The notes: generated by a model from the letters alone, not told the origin. A DNA stretch of 54,616 nt from Planctomycetaceae bacterium (GCA_009778035.1 WRKP01000013.1:1-54616); one strand, 5' to 3'. Positions 7,864-17,328 are shown, numbered from the stretch's first letter. Made by a program: numbers and translations.

Positions 7864-9030
7864 ATGCCTTTTGCCTATTTAGACTGCCCTTCGGGAACCA
7901 GCGGCGATATGATGCTCGGTGCCCTGATCGACCTCGGCGTGCCCGTCAATGTGCTCAACGATGCCGTTCAATCCGTCATCCCATCAGTCGAAATTTCGGC
8001 ATCGCCCGTCTACCGCCGAGGCTTTCGGGCCACCAAGGCCGATGTACATGCTCCCCACGAGCACGTCCACCGTACCCTGACGGACATTTTGGAATTAGTC
8101 GGACACTCAAAACTCTCGCCCAAGAACCAACGCCAAGTCGGCGACATTTTTCGCCTGCTTGCCGAAGCCGAAGCAAAAGTTCACGGAACCGGCATCGAAA
8201 AAGTTCATTTTCACGAAGTCGGTGCCGCCGATTCGATTGCCGACATCGTTGGTGTCGTCGTCGGAATTGACCATCTCGGCATCACGGGTTTTGCCGCTTC
8301 ACCCATTCCCACCGGGTGCGGCACGATTCAGATGGCACACGGCGAATGTCCCGTTCCTGCACCGGCAACGGCGGAATTGCTCAAAGGCATTCCCCTGGCG
8401 GCATCGGCAATCCCCTTTGAATTGACCACGCCGACCGGAGCCGTCCTGCTCAAATACTATGTCAAGCAATTTGGAACGCTGCCCGCTATGACGATCCAAT
8501 CGACGGGAATCGGTGCTGGCAGCCGCGATTTAGAGCAGCAACCCAACATTTTTCGTATCCTGCTTGGCGAGTTGACTTCGCAGAACGCAATGGCCGCCGA
8601 AACGGTTTGGATGATTGAAACGAACCTGGATGATCTGTCGGGTGAGTTGGTCGGACATTGTGTAGAACGGCTTTGGACGCTTTCGCCGTTGGATGTTTGG
8701 GTGATGCCGATTCAGATGAAAAAGCAGCGTCCTGGCGTGTTGATTTCTGTTTTATGCCGAGCGGAACAGATTGGAGCGGTCGAAAATTGTTTGTTTTTGG
8801 AGACGGGAACGTTGGGCATTCGGCGTTATTCTGTGGAACGGACGGTTTTGCAGCGAGAGTCGTGTCGGATTGCGACGTCTTGGGGCGAGGTTGCAGGCAA
8901 GAAGGCATTCTTGCCGGATGGAACGGAAAGGATTTCGTTGGAGTTTGAGTCTGTGAAAGCCGTTGCGGATGCAACGGGCATTCCCATCCGGCGGATTATG
9001 GAGTCCCCGCTGACAGAGCCGCAATCGTGA
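7864..9030 (+). CDS. larC: Nickel pincer cofactor biosynthesis protein LarC
   Basis: 388 residues starting MPFAYLDCPSGTSGDMMLGA, the hallmark of LarC/DUF111. LarC is the CTP-dependent cyclometallase that inserts nickel into the pyridinium dithiocarboxylic acid pincer used by lactate racemase and related LarA enzymes. A His-rich loop (DVHAPHEHVHRTL, about residues 60-72), HFHEVGAADSIAD and TNLDDLSGELVG are all recognisable. The gene is a single uninterrupted frame, unlike Lactobacillus larC, which is split by a frameshift. LarB, LarE and LarA are not in the window. Predicted leaderless. It converges on the FGE-fold gene with 24 bp between the stops. Confidence 0.92.
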   Translation: MPFAYLDCPSGTSGDMMLGALIDLGVPVNVLNDAVQSVIPSVEISASPVYRRGFRATKADVHAPHEHVHRTLTDILELVGHSKLSPKNQRQVGDIFRLLAEAEAKVHGTGIEKVHFHEVGAADSIADIVGVVVGIDHLGITGFAASPIPTGCGTIQMAHGECPVPAPATAELLKGIPLAASAIPFELTTPTGAVLLKYYVKQFGTLPAMTIQSTGIGAGSRDLEQQPNIFRILLGELTSQNAMAAETVWMIETNLDDLSGELVGHCVERLWTLSPLDVWVMPIQMKKQRPGVLISVLCRAEQIGAVENCLFLETGTLGIRRYSVERTVLQRESCRIATSWGEVAGKKAFLPDGTERISLEFESVKAVADATGIPIRRIMESPLTEPQS

Positions 9031-9054
9031 GAAAGACACGGAGCCCCTTTGCCG

Positions 9055-9870
9055 TTACTCCAAAATCAGGCAAAGACGGAGGCCTACGAAGTAGGCCCGG
9101 ACTGCCGGAGCGTGGCCGCCCCGATATGCCGACCGGCAATGCACGGCAAGGCCGTACCAACTCCCACCACGAATCACCCGATCCGAGTCCCAATCAGGCC
9201 CCGTTGGGTCCGTTACCTCACTAGGATAATCCCCCCACCAATCCAAACACCATTCCCGAACATTGCCGTGCATGTCCCGCAAACCCCAAGCATTTGCCGG
9301 AAATGAACCAACATCCCGCGTTTGCTCGCCATCAAAGTTTGCCTGTTGCTGCGTGAGGGTGTCGCCAAAATGATATGCCGTCGTTGTTCCTGCTCGGCAG
9401 GCATATTCCCATTGCGTCTCCGTTGGCAGCGAAAACTTGAAGCCCTCACCAAGAGCGGCGGGCGTCAGCCTGCCGGTGGAATCGGGAGAAGCGGTTCCTC
9501 CGGGGGACTGACGTCCCCCGCTCTTTAGTTCCGCATTCAATTTTGCGATAAATTCCTGACAATCGTTCCATGAGACTTGTTCTACCGGCAGGTTGACTCC
9601 CTTGAAATAACTCGGATTATTCCCCATCACGCTTTCCCACATTGTTTGCGTAACTTCCGTTTCGAGCATCCAAAAACCGCGGGATACCTCTCCCGGTTCA
9701 TCACCCCTCATAAATGTACCCTGCGGACACCAGCGGAATGCGTATTCGACGTCGTTGATTTTCAACTCCATACGGTCGCCCGCTTTGCGTTCGGCTTCCG
9801 GCGGTGGGGCTTGCTCGGCGGCAATCGGCAGTGCAAGCAAGCAGATCAGAAGGAAAGTGATTTTCTGCAT
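9055..9870 (-). CDS. Exported FGE-fold (SUMF1-like) protein carrying an in-frame palindrome
   Basis: 271 residues from ATG 9870, with a signal peptide MQKITFLLICLLALPIAAEQ. FGE-sulfatase landmarks are present: GTFMRGDEPGEVSRGFWMLE, EVTQTMWESVMGNNPSYF, PVEQVSWNDCQEF, SLPTETQWEYACRAG, GNVREWCLDWW and VIRGGSWYGLAVHCRSAYRG. The C-terminal cysteine pair needed by true formylglycine-generating enzymes is not seen (only HCRSAYRGG), so a non-catalytic or different role is likely, as for many planctomycete SUMF-like proteins. Residues about 116-140 are encoded by a 75-bp family-A palindromic element inserted in-frame just before the LPTE strand. The gene lies downstream of the giant repeat gene on the same strand. 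Confidence 0.88.
   Translation of the reverse strand: MQKITFLLICLLALPIAAEQAPPPEAERKAGDRMELKINDVEYAFRWCPQGTFMRGDEPGEVSRGFWMLETEVTQTMWESVMGNNPSYFKGVNLPVEQVSWNDCQEFIAKLNAELKSGGRQSPGGTASPDSTGRLTPAALGEGFKFSLPTETQWEYACRAGTTTAYHFGDTLTQQQANFDGEQTRDVGSFPANAWGLRDMHGNVREWCLDWWGDYPSEVTDPTGPDWDSDRVIRGGSWYGLAVHCRSAYRGGHAPAVRAYFVGLRLCLILE
9451..9525. repeat. Family-A palindromic element (dimer) inside the FGE-fold gene
   Basis: 75 bp bounded by AAGAGCGG (9451-9458) and its exact complement CCGCTCTT (9518-9525). It contains two hairpin halves, each with the G-run/GTCAG/C-run pattern of the dispersed family. It spans 25 codons and keeps the host frame open; the host family normally runs straight from the preceding helix into the LPTE strand here. 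Confidence 0.8.
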
Positions 9871-9905
9871 GATAGTTTTACACGGGAAGAAGGATGGTGA
9901 GTAGT

Positions 9906-9934
9906 ATTTTACCGCAAACAAACAGAGACGTGAA
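9906..9934 (-). promoter_or_regulatory. Possible promoter for the FGE-fold gene
   Basis: On the minus strand: TTCACG (9934-9929), 17 bp, TAAAAT (9911-9906), with ATG 9870 about 36 nt downstream of the -10. The longer in-frame start near 9921 overlaps the spacer region, which favours ATG 9870. The -35 is only a partial match. Confidence 0.45.
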
Positions 9935-9936
9935 CA

Positions 9937-9953
9937 GAGCCCGTCGCGGGCTC
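9937..9953 (-). terminator. GC hairpin between the giant repeat gene and the FGE-fold gene
   Basis: GAGCCCG (9937-9943), a 3-nt loop, and CGGGCTC (9947-9953): a perfect 7-bp stem located 50 nt past the stop of the upstream minus-strand gene and just before the FGE promoter. There is no T-run, so if it terminates transcription it does so weakly or Rho-dependently. It might also be a reduced member of the dispersed palindrome family. Confidence 0.35.
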
Positions 9954-10003
9954 CGTACCATCAGACGCTACACGGCCAATAAAATCCACTCGCGACTCGT
10001 TGC

Positions 10004-13000
10004 CTAAAACCGACGCTGCATCGGGATGCCCATACCAGGTGCAAATCCCCCTCCAAATTGCTGCATCGGGAATCCTTGCATTGGCATTCCCTGCATCGGA
10101 AAACCCTGCATCGGCATCATTCCGTAACCATAAAACGGCTGCTGTTGCTGCATATACGCTTGACGAAGTTCCTGCATCGCCCTGTCTATCACCTGTGCCC
10201 TCACGCCAAGTTGTATCACCTGCAATTTCCGGCCCGGCTCGTCCTGCGCCTTTTGGTCCACCTCCTCTATGTACTCCTTTAACTCCGAAAGCAAAGGCTC
10301 CGGTGCTATAATTTCCAGCGAGTTGCTGACCGTATTGACCTCAATTCGCGGTCTGACTCCACCCGGCAAGAAAGTCTGCCACATTTTTTGCTGATATACT
10401 TTCAAGACTTCATTAAGCACTCGCGTAGCCTCGGTGTTCTCTATCTGCACACTGACAGGCCTCTGAACCTGTTGCGTTCCAGGCAGTTCCGACACGTCAA
10501 ATTGAGCAATCAGTCGGCCAACTTCCTGGCGATCCACCCGAGAACCCTGTACGAAAATTGTGTTTGTAGTCAAGTCCGGCCGTATATCCAATCGCGGACG
10601 AGCAGGCACTCCCGGAGACGGCGGCATCTGCTGCATCAACTTATCACGCAAAACCAAAGCCAATCGGCCATACACAATATCTGAACTGATGTTCCGTACC
10701 GAATAAATCGTATAATCCCGACCTTCAAAAACAATTCCGCTGTTAATCCTTTGTAGCAATGATTCGAGTTGGTCCAATGCGACCGTATCCGCCGAGGTGA
10801 TCGTTACGGAACCGTCGGCGTTGACAACGACAAAGACAGGCGGTGCTCCTTCAGGTTGCGGCTCCGTTTGCATTGGAGCATCCCGGCGGATTTCGTCTTC
10901 CAGCGAGAATTGCGAGGGTGTTTCGCTCCCTCCCTCTCCCTCCGGTCGGACGATCTGCAACGGATTCGGCTGATTCCAGTGGCGTTGCAGTTCTCGCAGT
11001 ATGTTGGCGTCGCCGCGTAGATTTATCGTTCGGATATTCGATGCCGCCGGACGCATATTGCCACCGGACTGCTGACCGTTCGCCGGCTCAACAGGATACC
11101 AAACATTTTCGCCCATCTCACGCAGCAGCCGGCTGACCCGTTCCAGTTGCGGCGGCATGCCCTGCACGAAAATCATATTCGTGTTCAGGTTGACGTTGAC
11201 ACTAGGACTCACGGAGAGCGGCTCATCTATAAACAGCGTGTTAATCGCACTCTGCGCATCGACCGGATCGACATAGTCCAATCGGACGGCCAGCAAATCG
11301 CGATCCTCTGCTCGGATACTGTCCAAAATTTCGGCGACCATTTGCTGGTCTTCAGATTTCCCCAGCACGACAAATTGATAACCGTATCCGTCATAGAATA
11401 CCCGAATATCATGTCCCCGTTCGGCACGCATCGTGTTCAAAATCAACGTTGCGGTAGTCAGATTGATGTTTTTAAGCGGATGCAGATGTACCAAAACATC
11501 CGGCTCCGCTTCATTCAATGCCGTAATCGCATCGTCGATTTTGGCGTGATCCGCCGCTCGGGCCAAAACCATAATTTGGTTGGAACCCGTTATTATCTGC
11601 GGTCTTGCACTGGGCGTGATCGTCGGAATGATTGCCATAATGTTTTGAACATTGCTGGCCCGTTGGAGCGTATAGACTTTCGTCGAGGCCGTCGCTTCGG
11701 GGCGTTCGGTAAGCATCTGCTCAACCATTTCGTCAACTCTTTTAATATCCGTCGGCCTTCCCCGGACGACCAACTGTCCCGGTGTTACGCCGGGTGTTGT
11801 CTGGACACGCCATTGCATCGATTCGCGAATTTGATCTAATGCCGTCCAAAAAGCGCCCGGCGGCAAATCGCTCAAATCGTATGCTTTCACGACGGGCACG
11901 ACATGCTGGCCGAGAATTTGCTCAACGATTTTATCGACCCGTATTTGGTCGGCAGGACGCCCGATGACAACCAACTGTCCCGGTACCGCTCCCGTCGTCG
12001 CTTGCACACGATGCTGCAATGCGGCGGTGATTTGATTGATGACATTCCAAATGCTTCCGTCGGGCATTTCGCTCAAATCATGAACCCGCGTTTCCAGTTC
12101 GATGTATGTTCTGAGCATTTCTGCAACCATCTGGCCAACCTTATCGAGGTCGGCGGGTTTTCCAATCGCGATCAACTGCCCCGGCGTAACCCCCTGCGAA
12201 ACATGGACACGGCCTTGCAGGGCATTGTGAACTTGCCCTACTGCATGCCAAAACATCCCGGAGGGAAGATCGGTAATATCGAATGTCCGCGTTTGCAATT
12301 CCGTATCCGCCGGACGCGGAATGTCGAAATTCGCAATGCTTGCTTCGATTTTTGCATGAACATCCGCCGTTGCGAAGATGAGCAAATCATCCGTCGCGTG
12401 CCGGGGCGTGATGGAAACGACCTGCCCGACAAAGGCTTGATTCAAAATGTGAAATCCTTCCTCCATTCGGACGTGTTTGAAGAAATACGGCCGTAATTCC
12501 GGTTCGGGAAAGACTCCGGCAATCGCTTCGAGCGACGGTGCAATGCCTTCATGGACGGCGGGGGCTCCCCAAACGAAGATTTCGTTCGGGTTGAGGGCCC
12601 AAGCGACAACGCCGGGAAATTGACCGCGTATTACGTCGATAACAAGGTTTGCCCTGCCCGTCCCCGTTTTGTAAACTGCCATCTTATAGTCGAGTTCCAT
12701 ATTCACGGCAGCGGTTTCCAGCATCGACAAGGCATCTACAATGTCCAATTGCTCGCGCGGCGTTGCCCAAACGATCACGATCTGCGGTGTTGCCCCCTGC
12801 GAAATGAATGCCGCCGGAGCAATTCGCTGAAGCAGGCCGAGGATGAAATAATAATTATGCCGAGCGAGGATGTAAATTTCCAAACGTGGTCGGCTCCGCT
12901 CGTTGTCTGTGCGATAGGCCTCCAGGAATCGGGCAACTTCTCGATGGTCGTTTTCGGTTGCAACGACGAGCACGGCCATTCGGGCTTGTCGCGGAGTTGC

Positions 13001-16000
13001 CACGGCATTGGGAAATGCCCGAACGAGCGAATCGTAAAATTGCCAATACGTTTCCGGCGGAACATCATCCACGGAATAGGTTCGCGGCACCATTTTGTGC
13101 GAATCAGGCATATCCCGGTCGAGTTCCTGGATGGTTTTGGCGATTTCGATATGTTCGAGCGGCGTTGCGACGGCAATGATAAATCGAGTACCGCCTGCAC
13201 TCGGGGCGGGTGGTTGTTGACGCCGCTGTTGCGGAGTTTGTTGCGTCGGGGCAATTCCGCCCGCCCGCGATGGATCGAATGCAACATTCGGATACAATGC
13301 CGAAAGCCAAGCGACGGCATCTTCGGTGCTGATAAATTGCAAGGGATAACTTCGCGGAACCGTCCGCTCCCCGACGGGCAGCGGTTGAGCGATTTCGTCG
13401 ACTATTTTTTGAATCTGTTCCAAGCGGTGCGGCTGCGCCCAAACAAGGATTTGGTTCGGCATCCCGCCCGGCATTGGCGAGATATTGGTATGAACCTGTT
13501 GGATGGTTTCCATAATCCGTTCCCGGCTAAACGGCGTATTTTCCGGCAACGTGATGGTCAGCATCTGCCGCTGGCCTCCTCCCGTCCGATCGTTCATTTC
13601 CTGAATCAGTTGTTCCAATTTTTCGTGTTCGCTTTCAAATGTGTAGACTAACATTTCGCCGCTAAACCGGTTCGACCAGTATGGGCCCCATTCTGGGTGC
13701 GTAAGCTGAACCAGTTCGAATACTGGTTGAAAGATTGCGGAGGGTGCAACTCTTTGCAGCAGCGTCTCAACATTCCAAAAACTGCTTATATCATTCAAGG
13801 AATATCGGCGGATGGTCAGTTGTACTCCCGGCATATTTCCGGCGGCGATGAGTTGTTTCATCGCTTCGGCAAGCAATTCATGCTGTTCTTCGGTTGCGAA
13901 AACATAAACCGAGCGCGTTGGCGGGTCAACTTTATAATATCCGGTTTTAGGCGTTTGCTGTATGCCAAAATAGTTACGTGACCAGGGATCACGTTCATAG
14001 TAGTATGACCAGCCCAGCCGTATTACCAAATCATCCGGCGACATGGATTCGGCATTCGGCAACTGACTGCGAAGCAATGCCTCAATCATTACGGGATCCG
14101 TTTCTCCAAAGGGATGCACGACCAATTTTGGCCGTAACGTCTCATCGCGTTGGCGAAGTTGCGTTAACAATTCTTCAATTCGGGCATGATCCCGTGCGAT
14201 TGCCCGAACGACAATCCGTTCGTTGCTGGGGTGTACGTCGGCCTCGGGGATGATTGCTTGAAAGAGCGGCAAAATGATGTCAATATCAAGATTCGCCGCC
14301 GAATACACGGCGAACTTTTCCGCAAGTTCCGAATCCGGGTCAACTTGCTTATTTGCTTGTTCGACGATTTCGGCAATTTTGACGTGTTCTTCGGGCGATG
14401 CCCAAACGAGGATTTTTCGGTTCTGCGGCTCCGGCGTTACCCGAAGGCCCTGAAAAATCTCTAAAATCACCGTCCGCAGCGTTTCCGGCGATACGCCGAC
14501 GACCGAATACGCAAGCATTTCCCGGTCGTCAATGCTTCCCTGGATTCGCAGGGTTTCGGCAACTTTTCTCATGTCATCGGCTATTGCCCAAACCATCAAG
14601 CGGTTGCCCGACGTGTCAGGAAACGGCATGGCATCGGGATGCGATACCCGCAGGATATTCAATGCCGTCGTCATATCGCCAACGGACATCGGGAAACTCC
14701 GCAGTTGCCGGTCAGGAACACCGGCTTGACTCGCCTGAAACTGCTGCAATACGGTCGCAATCAATTCATGCTCCGAAGGTCTTGCCCAAATCGCAATCCG
14801 GTTGGTCGGAGCGGCTCCTTGCTGTTGCTGCGCTCCGCGGCCCTGCTGTCCCGGCCACGGAGTGCCGTCGGGAAGAATTCTCGCTCCCCGAAGTTCCGCC
14901 GACGCAACTTGAAAAAACGCCTCAAGCCGGGTTCGCTCTTCCCGTGTTGCCGTATAGATACACAGCACCGGCTCCTCGGGCGGCGTAAACGAGCCGATGA
15001 TCAAGTCAACATTCGCTTCGATGATTTTGTGTTCGGCAGGCTTGGCAAGCACCATAATCTGTTTTCCCTGAATGTCGGGAACGATTTGCGAAGGCCAAGG
15101 AGCAAATTGCCGAAGCACGGCAAGGATTTGCTGTGTCGGCTCCGCATGCAGTGCATAAAAAATCACAACGGGATCGTGCTCCGAAGGTTCCGATGGGTCA
15201 ATCACATCGAGCAGTTCTTTCACTCGGGGCAATAATCGGGGATGTCCCTCTGCGATGAGCGTCCGGCCTGCATCATCGAGCGAAATTTCGACGGTCGGAA
15301 ACATCCGACGCAAAATTTGCCGAGCCGTCCAGGAATTCATTCGCCGAAGTTCGAACCGTTGAAATCGTTTTTCGGAGCCGTCACCGATCAAATCCGAGAC
15401 GGCGGCTTCGATAATTTCGTGTTCCCCTTCGGTTCCCCAAACGATTAACTGTTGGGATTGTTCATCGAATGAAATACGGGCAGCGGGCGCGAGGCGTTGC
15501 AAATCCGCGATGAATTGAACCGGCGAATATCGGCTCCAATTTGCCCGAATCGAATAAAATCCCGTCGTAATCGGATAGGATTTGAAAAATCGCCGCTGTG
15601 CTTCGGGATCGTCGGCGTCGAGTTGCTGCAGGAGCAATTCCAGGGGTTCCTTTTGTTCCGCACGGACGCGAATCACAATTTGTCCTCGCTGCGAATCCGA
15701 CACAATGCGGGCTGCCGGATAAATATCTTCGATGACGGTTTGCAGGGTATCCAGGGCAATGTTTTTCGGCGAAAAAACGACGACGCCGTCGCCCGAGGCG
15801 GCCCCGGCGGCTTGTTGTTGCGATTGTCCCATCATTTGAGCGTAAATCTGCTCGAGCAGTTGATGCTGTTCGGCAGTCGCCCAAACCATCACGAGATTGC
15901 GTTGCGCATCTTGGGCGGCAATATGGCCTTGCAGCCGATCCTGCGTGCCGAGTTGCTCAAGTTGTACCAAAAACGCGGCGAACGTTCCGCTCGTCAGTTG

Positions 16001-17170
16001 ATAGGGAACGAACACAAAATCCGCACCCCGACCTGCTCCGGTATCCGTTTCCAGCATTTTGAGAATATCTTCGAGCCGTTCATGGTCCGGCGGAGGTGCA
16101 AAAACGTGCATTTCCCGCGAGTTCGGCAAACGAAGCATTTGGATGTTCGGAACGTACTCTCTGAAAACGGCTTCAATTTTTTCGGGGTCATTTTTTGCGA
16201 TGGTATAGGTTTCCCATCTTGGAGGGGGCGGCGGCTCGGGACGCGGTTCCTCCTGGCGTTGCGGCGGTTGCGGATTGTCCGTCGAATTGATGATCCGCAA
16301 TATCGCATTCTGAACTTCGACCCGGTCGATGACCCGAAGATTGTTGCCGCCTAACTCAAATACTCGGGCATAGGGGTTTTCGGGCGGTGAAATGAGATGG
16401 GCGATGCCTTGCCGGACAGTCGCCATATCCCGGCGTTCTAGTTCGTATTGTACGGAAACGAATTCCGAGGAGCCTCGCCCCACCAATTCTTCCGGTCTGA
16501 CGACAGGGAATACCCAAACGGGAATCGGCCTTCGCAAATCGAGAAGTTGCAAAATCCGATCACGCCGAATGACGGTGTAACCGTTCGAGATGAGGATACT
16601 GTTGATAAGGTCAAGCACTTCGACGATGGTTCGTTCTTCGGCGTCGGAGTAATTGAAGGGTCCTGGCGGCGGAGCATCCATAATGAGGTGATAACTGCCT
16701 TGGTCGGCGATAAATTGCAAGACATCCCGCCAGGGTTGATTTCGGAAGACGAGCCGGATTCTGGTCCCATCGAGTCCTTGTTCCAAAACGGCTCGTTGCG
16801 TTGCGGTGAGCAGATTTGCGAGACGTTCTTCGGTTTGTTTGTAAATTTCCAAAATCTGTTCCGGCGGCACTCCGGCCGCTTGGGCGTTGGAAACATCGCG
16901 GGTTTGGACGTTGATGAGCCGGATTGCCTCATTGCGCTGTGTTTCGTCGAGGGCGAGTCGGTCGGCAACGAAGGGGTCGACAATCCGAGCGAGCGAGTTG
17001 GCAGTATGAAACGGCAGGATGGTGGGAGTTTGTGCGGCGGGCGGTTCGTCAGGTTGTTCTATGACGGGCTGTACTTCGGCAGACGCTTCGGAAGGCTGGA
17101 CGCTGGGTTCGTCAGCACCGAGAACGGAAGCGACGAAGGAGAAAACGATGAAGAGTGCAATTCGGTACAT
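10004..17170 (-). CDS. Giant exported protein made of about 28 secretin-N-like repeats
   Basis: 2388 residues with signal peptide MYRIALFIVFSFVASVLGAD. After a helical N-terminal part (residues 30-170), almost the whole protein is a series of roughly 75-85-residue units. Each ends in a strand-helix motif of the form (V/I)hVWAxxxEHxxIxxhL: for example IVWGTEGEHEIIEAAV, IAIWARPSEHELIATVL, LVWASPEEHVKIAEIV, VYVFATEEQHELLAEAM, LVVIGRPADQIRVDKIV. I count about 28. This beta-alpha pattern is that of the N1/N3 (Secretin_N) ring domains of type II/III secretins. No C-terminal secretin beta-barrel follows; the end is a coil (residues 2270-2340) and a Met/Gln/Gly/Phe-rich tail (MPMQGFPMQ repeats). Role unknown: a periplasmic or surface scaffold is inference. 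Preceded by its own promoter, downstream of the SNF2 gene. Confidence 0.85.
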   Translation of the reverse strand: MYRIALFIVFSFVASVLGADEPSVQPSEASAEVQPVIEQPDEPPAAQTPTILPFHTANSLARIVDPFVADRLALDETQRNEAIRLINVQTRDVSNAQAAGVPPEQILEIYKQTEERLANLLTATQRAVLEQGLDGTRIRLVFRNQPWRDVLQFIADQGSYHLIMDAPPPGPFNYSDAEERTIVEVLDLINSILISNGYTVIRRDRILQLLDLRRPIPVWVFPVVRPEELVGRGSSEFVSVQYELERRDMATVRQGIAHLISPPENPYARVFELGGNNLRVIDRVEVQNAILRIINSTDNPQPPQRQEEPRPEPPPPPRWETYTIAKNDPEKIEAVFREYVPNIQMLRLPNSREMHVFAPPPDHERLEDILKMLETDTGAGRGADFVFVPYQLTSGTFAAFLVQLEQLGTQDRLQGHIAAQDAQRNLVMVWATAEQHQLLEQIYAQMMGQSQQQAAGAASGDGVVVFSPKNIALDTLQTVIEDIYPAARIVSDSQRGQIVIRVRAEQKEPLELLLQQLDADDPEAQRRFFKSYPITTGFYSIRANWSRYSPVQFIADLQRLAPAARISFDEQSQQLIVWGTEGEHEIIEAAVSDLIGDGSEKRFQRFELRRMNSWTARQILRRMFPTVEISLDDAGRTLIAEGHPRLLPRVKELLDVIDPSEPSEHDPVVIFYALHAEPTQQILAVLRQFAPWPSQIVPDIQGKQIMVLAKPAEHKIIEANVDLIIGSFTPPEEPVLCIYTATREERTRLEAFFQVASAELRGARILPDGTPWPGQQGRGAQQQQGAAPTNRIAIWARPSEHELIATVLQQFQASQAGVPDRQLRSFPMSVGDMTTALNILRVSHPDAMPFPDTSGNRLMVWAIADDMRKVAETLRIQGSIDDREMLAYSVVGVSPETLRTVILEIFQGLRVTPEPQNRKILVWASPEEHVKIAEIVEQANKQVDPDSELAEKFAVYSAANLDIDIILPLFQAIIPEADVHPSNERIVVRAIARDHARIEELLTQLRQRDETLRPKLVVHPFGETDPVMIEALLRSQLPNAESMSPDDLVIRLGWSYYYERDPWSRNYFGIQQTPKTGYYKVDPPTRSVYVFATEEQHELLAEAMKQLIAAGNMPGVQLTIRRYSLNDISSFWNVETLLQRVAPSAIFQPVFELVQLTHPEWGPYWSNRFSGEMLVYTFESEHEKLEQLIQEMNDRTGGGQRQMLTITLPENTPFSRERIMETIQQVHTNISPMPGGMPNQILVWAQPHRLEQIQKIVDEIAQPLPVGERTVPRSYPLQFISTEDAVAWLSALYPNVAFDPSRAGGIAPTQQTPQQRRQQPPAPSAGGTRFIIAVATPLEHIEIAKTIQELDRDMPDSHKMVPRTYSVDDVPPETYWQFYDSLVRAFPNAVATPRQARMAVLVVATENDHREVARFLEAYRTDNERSRPRLEIYILARHNYYFILGLLQRIAPAAFISQGATPQIVIVWATPREQLDIVDALSMLETAAVNMELDYKMAVYKTGTGRANLVIDVIRGQFPGVVAWALNPNEIFVWGAPAVHEGIAPSLEAIAGVFPEPELRPYFFKHVRMEEGFHILNQAFVGQVVSITPRHATDDLLIFATADVHAKIEASIANFDIPRPADTELQTRTFDITDLPSGMFWHAVGQVHNALQGRVHVSQGVTPGQLIAIGKPADLDKVGQMVAEMLRTYIELETRVHDLSEMPDGSIWNVINQITAALQHRVQATTGAVPGQLVVIGRPADQIRVDKIVEQILGQHVVPVVKAYDLSDLPPGAFWTALDQIRESMQWRVQTTPGVTPGQLVVRGRPTDIKRVDEMVEQMLTERPEATASTKVYTLQRASNVQNIMAIIPTITPSARPQIITGSNQIMVLARAADHAKIDDAITALNEAEPDVLVHLHPLKNINLTTATLILNTMRAERGHDIRVFYDGYGYQFVVLGKSEDQQMVAEILDSIRAEDRDLLAVRLDYVDPVDAQSAINTLFIDEPLSVSPSVNVNLNTNMIFVQGMPPQLERVSRLLREMGENVWYPVEPANGQQSGGNMRPAASNIRTINLRGDANILRELQRHWNQPNPLQIVRPEGEGGSETPSQFSLEDEIRRDAPMQTEPQPEGAPPVFVVVNADGSVTITSADTVALDQLESLLQRINSGIVFEGRDYTIYSVRNISSDIVYGRLALVLRDKLMQQMPPSPGVPARPRLDIRPDLTTNTIFVQGSRVDRQEVGRLIAQFDVSELPGTQQVQRPVSVQIENTEATRVLNEVLKVYQQKMWQTFLPGGVRPRIEVNTVSNSLEIIAPEPLLSELKEYIEEVDQKAQDEPGRKLQVIQLGVRAQVIDRAMQELRQAYMQQQQPFYGYGMMPMQGFPMQGMPMQGFPMQQFGGGFAPGMGIPMQRRF

Positions 17171-17205
17171 TGTGCGTTCGATTCACATAAAGAACGGGAT
17201 ACACC

Positions 17206-17234
17206 ATAATCTGTATCGGCAGTTTGGCGGTCAA
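17206..17234 (-). promoter_or_regulatory. Promoter for the giant repeat protein
   Basis: Minus strand: TTGACC (17234-17229), 17 bp, GATTAT (17211-17206). Predicted transcript start is near 17199, giving a leader of about 30 nt before ATG 17170. The -10 matches consensus at 4 of 6 positions. Confidence 0.5.
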
Positions 17235-17284
17235 ACCTTGCCTGCTTTTTCTATTCTATCCGAAAACCGGCCGAGTTGACTGCC

Positions 17285-17309
17285 AGAGCGGAGAGCGTTA
17301 GCCCTCCGG
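17285..17309. repeat. Family-A half element between the SNF2 and giant repeat genes
   Basis: AGAGCGGAGAGCGTTAGCCC followed by TCCGG: the first half of the family-A dimer, able to form a stem between GGAG(A)GC and GCCCTCC. It lies in the 158-bp gap downstream of the SNF2 gene stop and may act as a terminator for it. Confidence 0.6.
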
Positions 17310-17328
17310 TCATACGATCCATTCTTGC

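Noticed and set aside
12551-13651. A 366-codon plus-strand frame within the giant repeat gene
   Set aside because: It lies fully opposite the 2388-residue protein, whose repeats continue unbroken. The sequence is Arg/His/Cys-rich with no recognisable domain.
10004-17170. Calling the giant protein a type II/III secretin (gspD)
   Set aside because: Only N-domain-like repeats are seen. The C-terminal secretin barrel with its conserved VPL...PxLG-type motifs is missing and other secretion genes are absent nearby.
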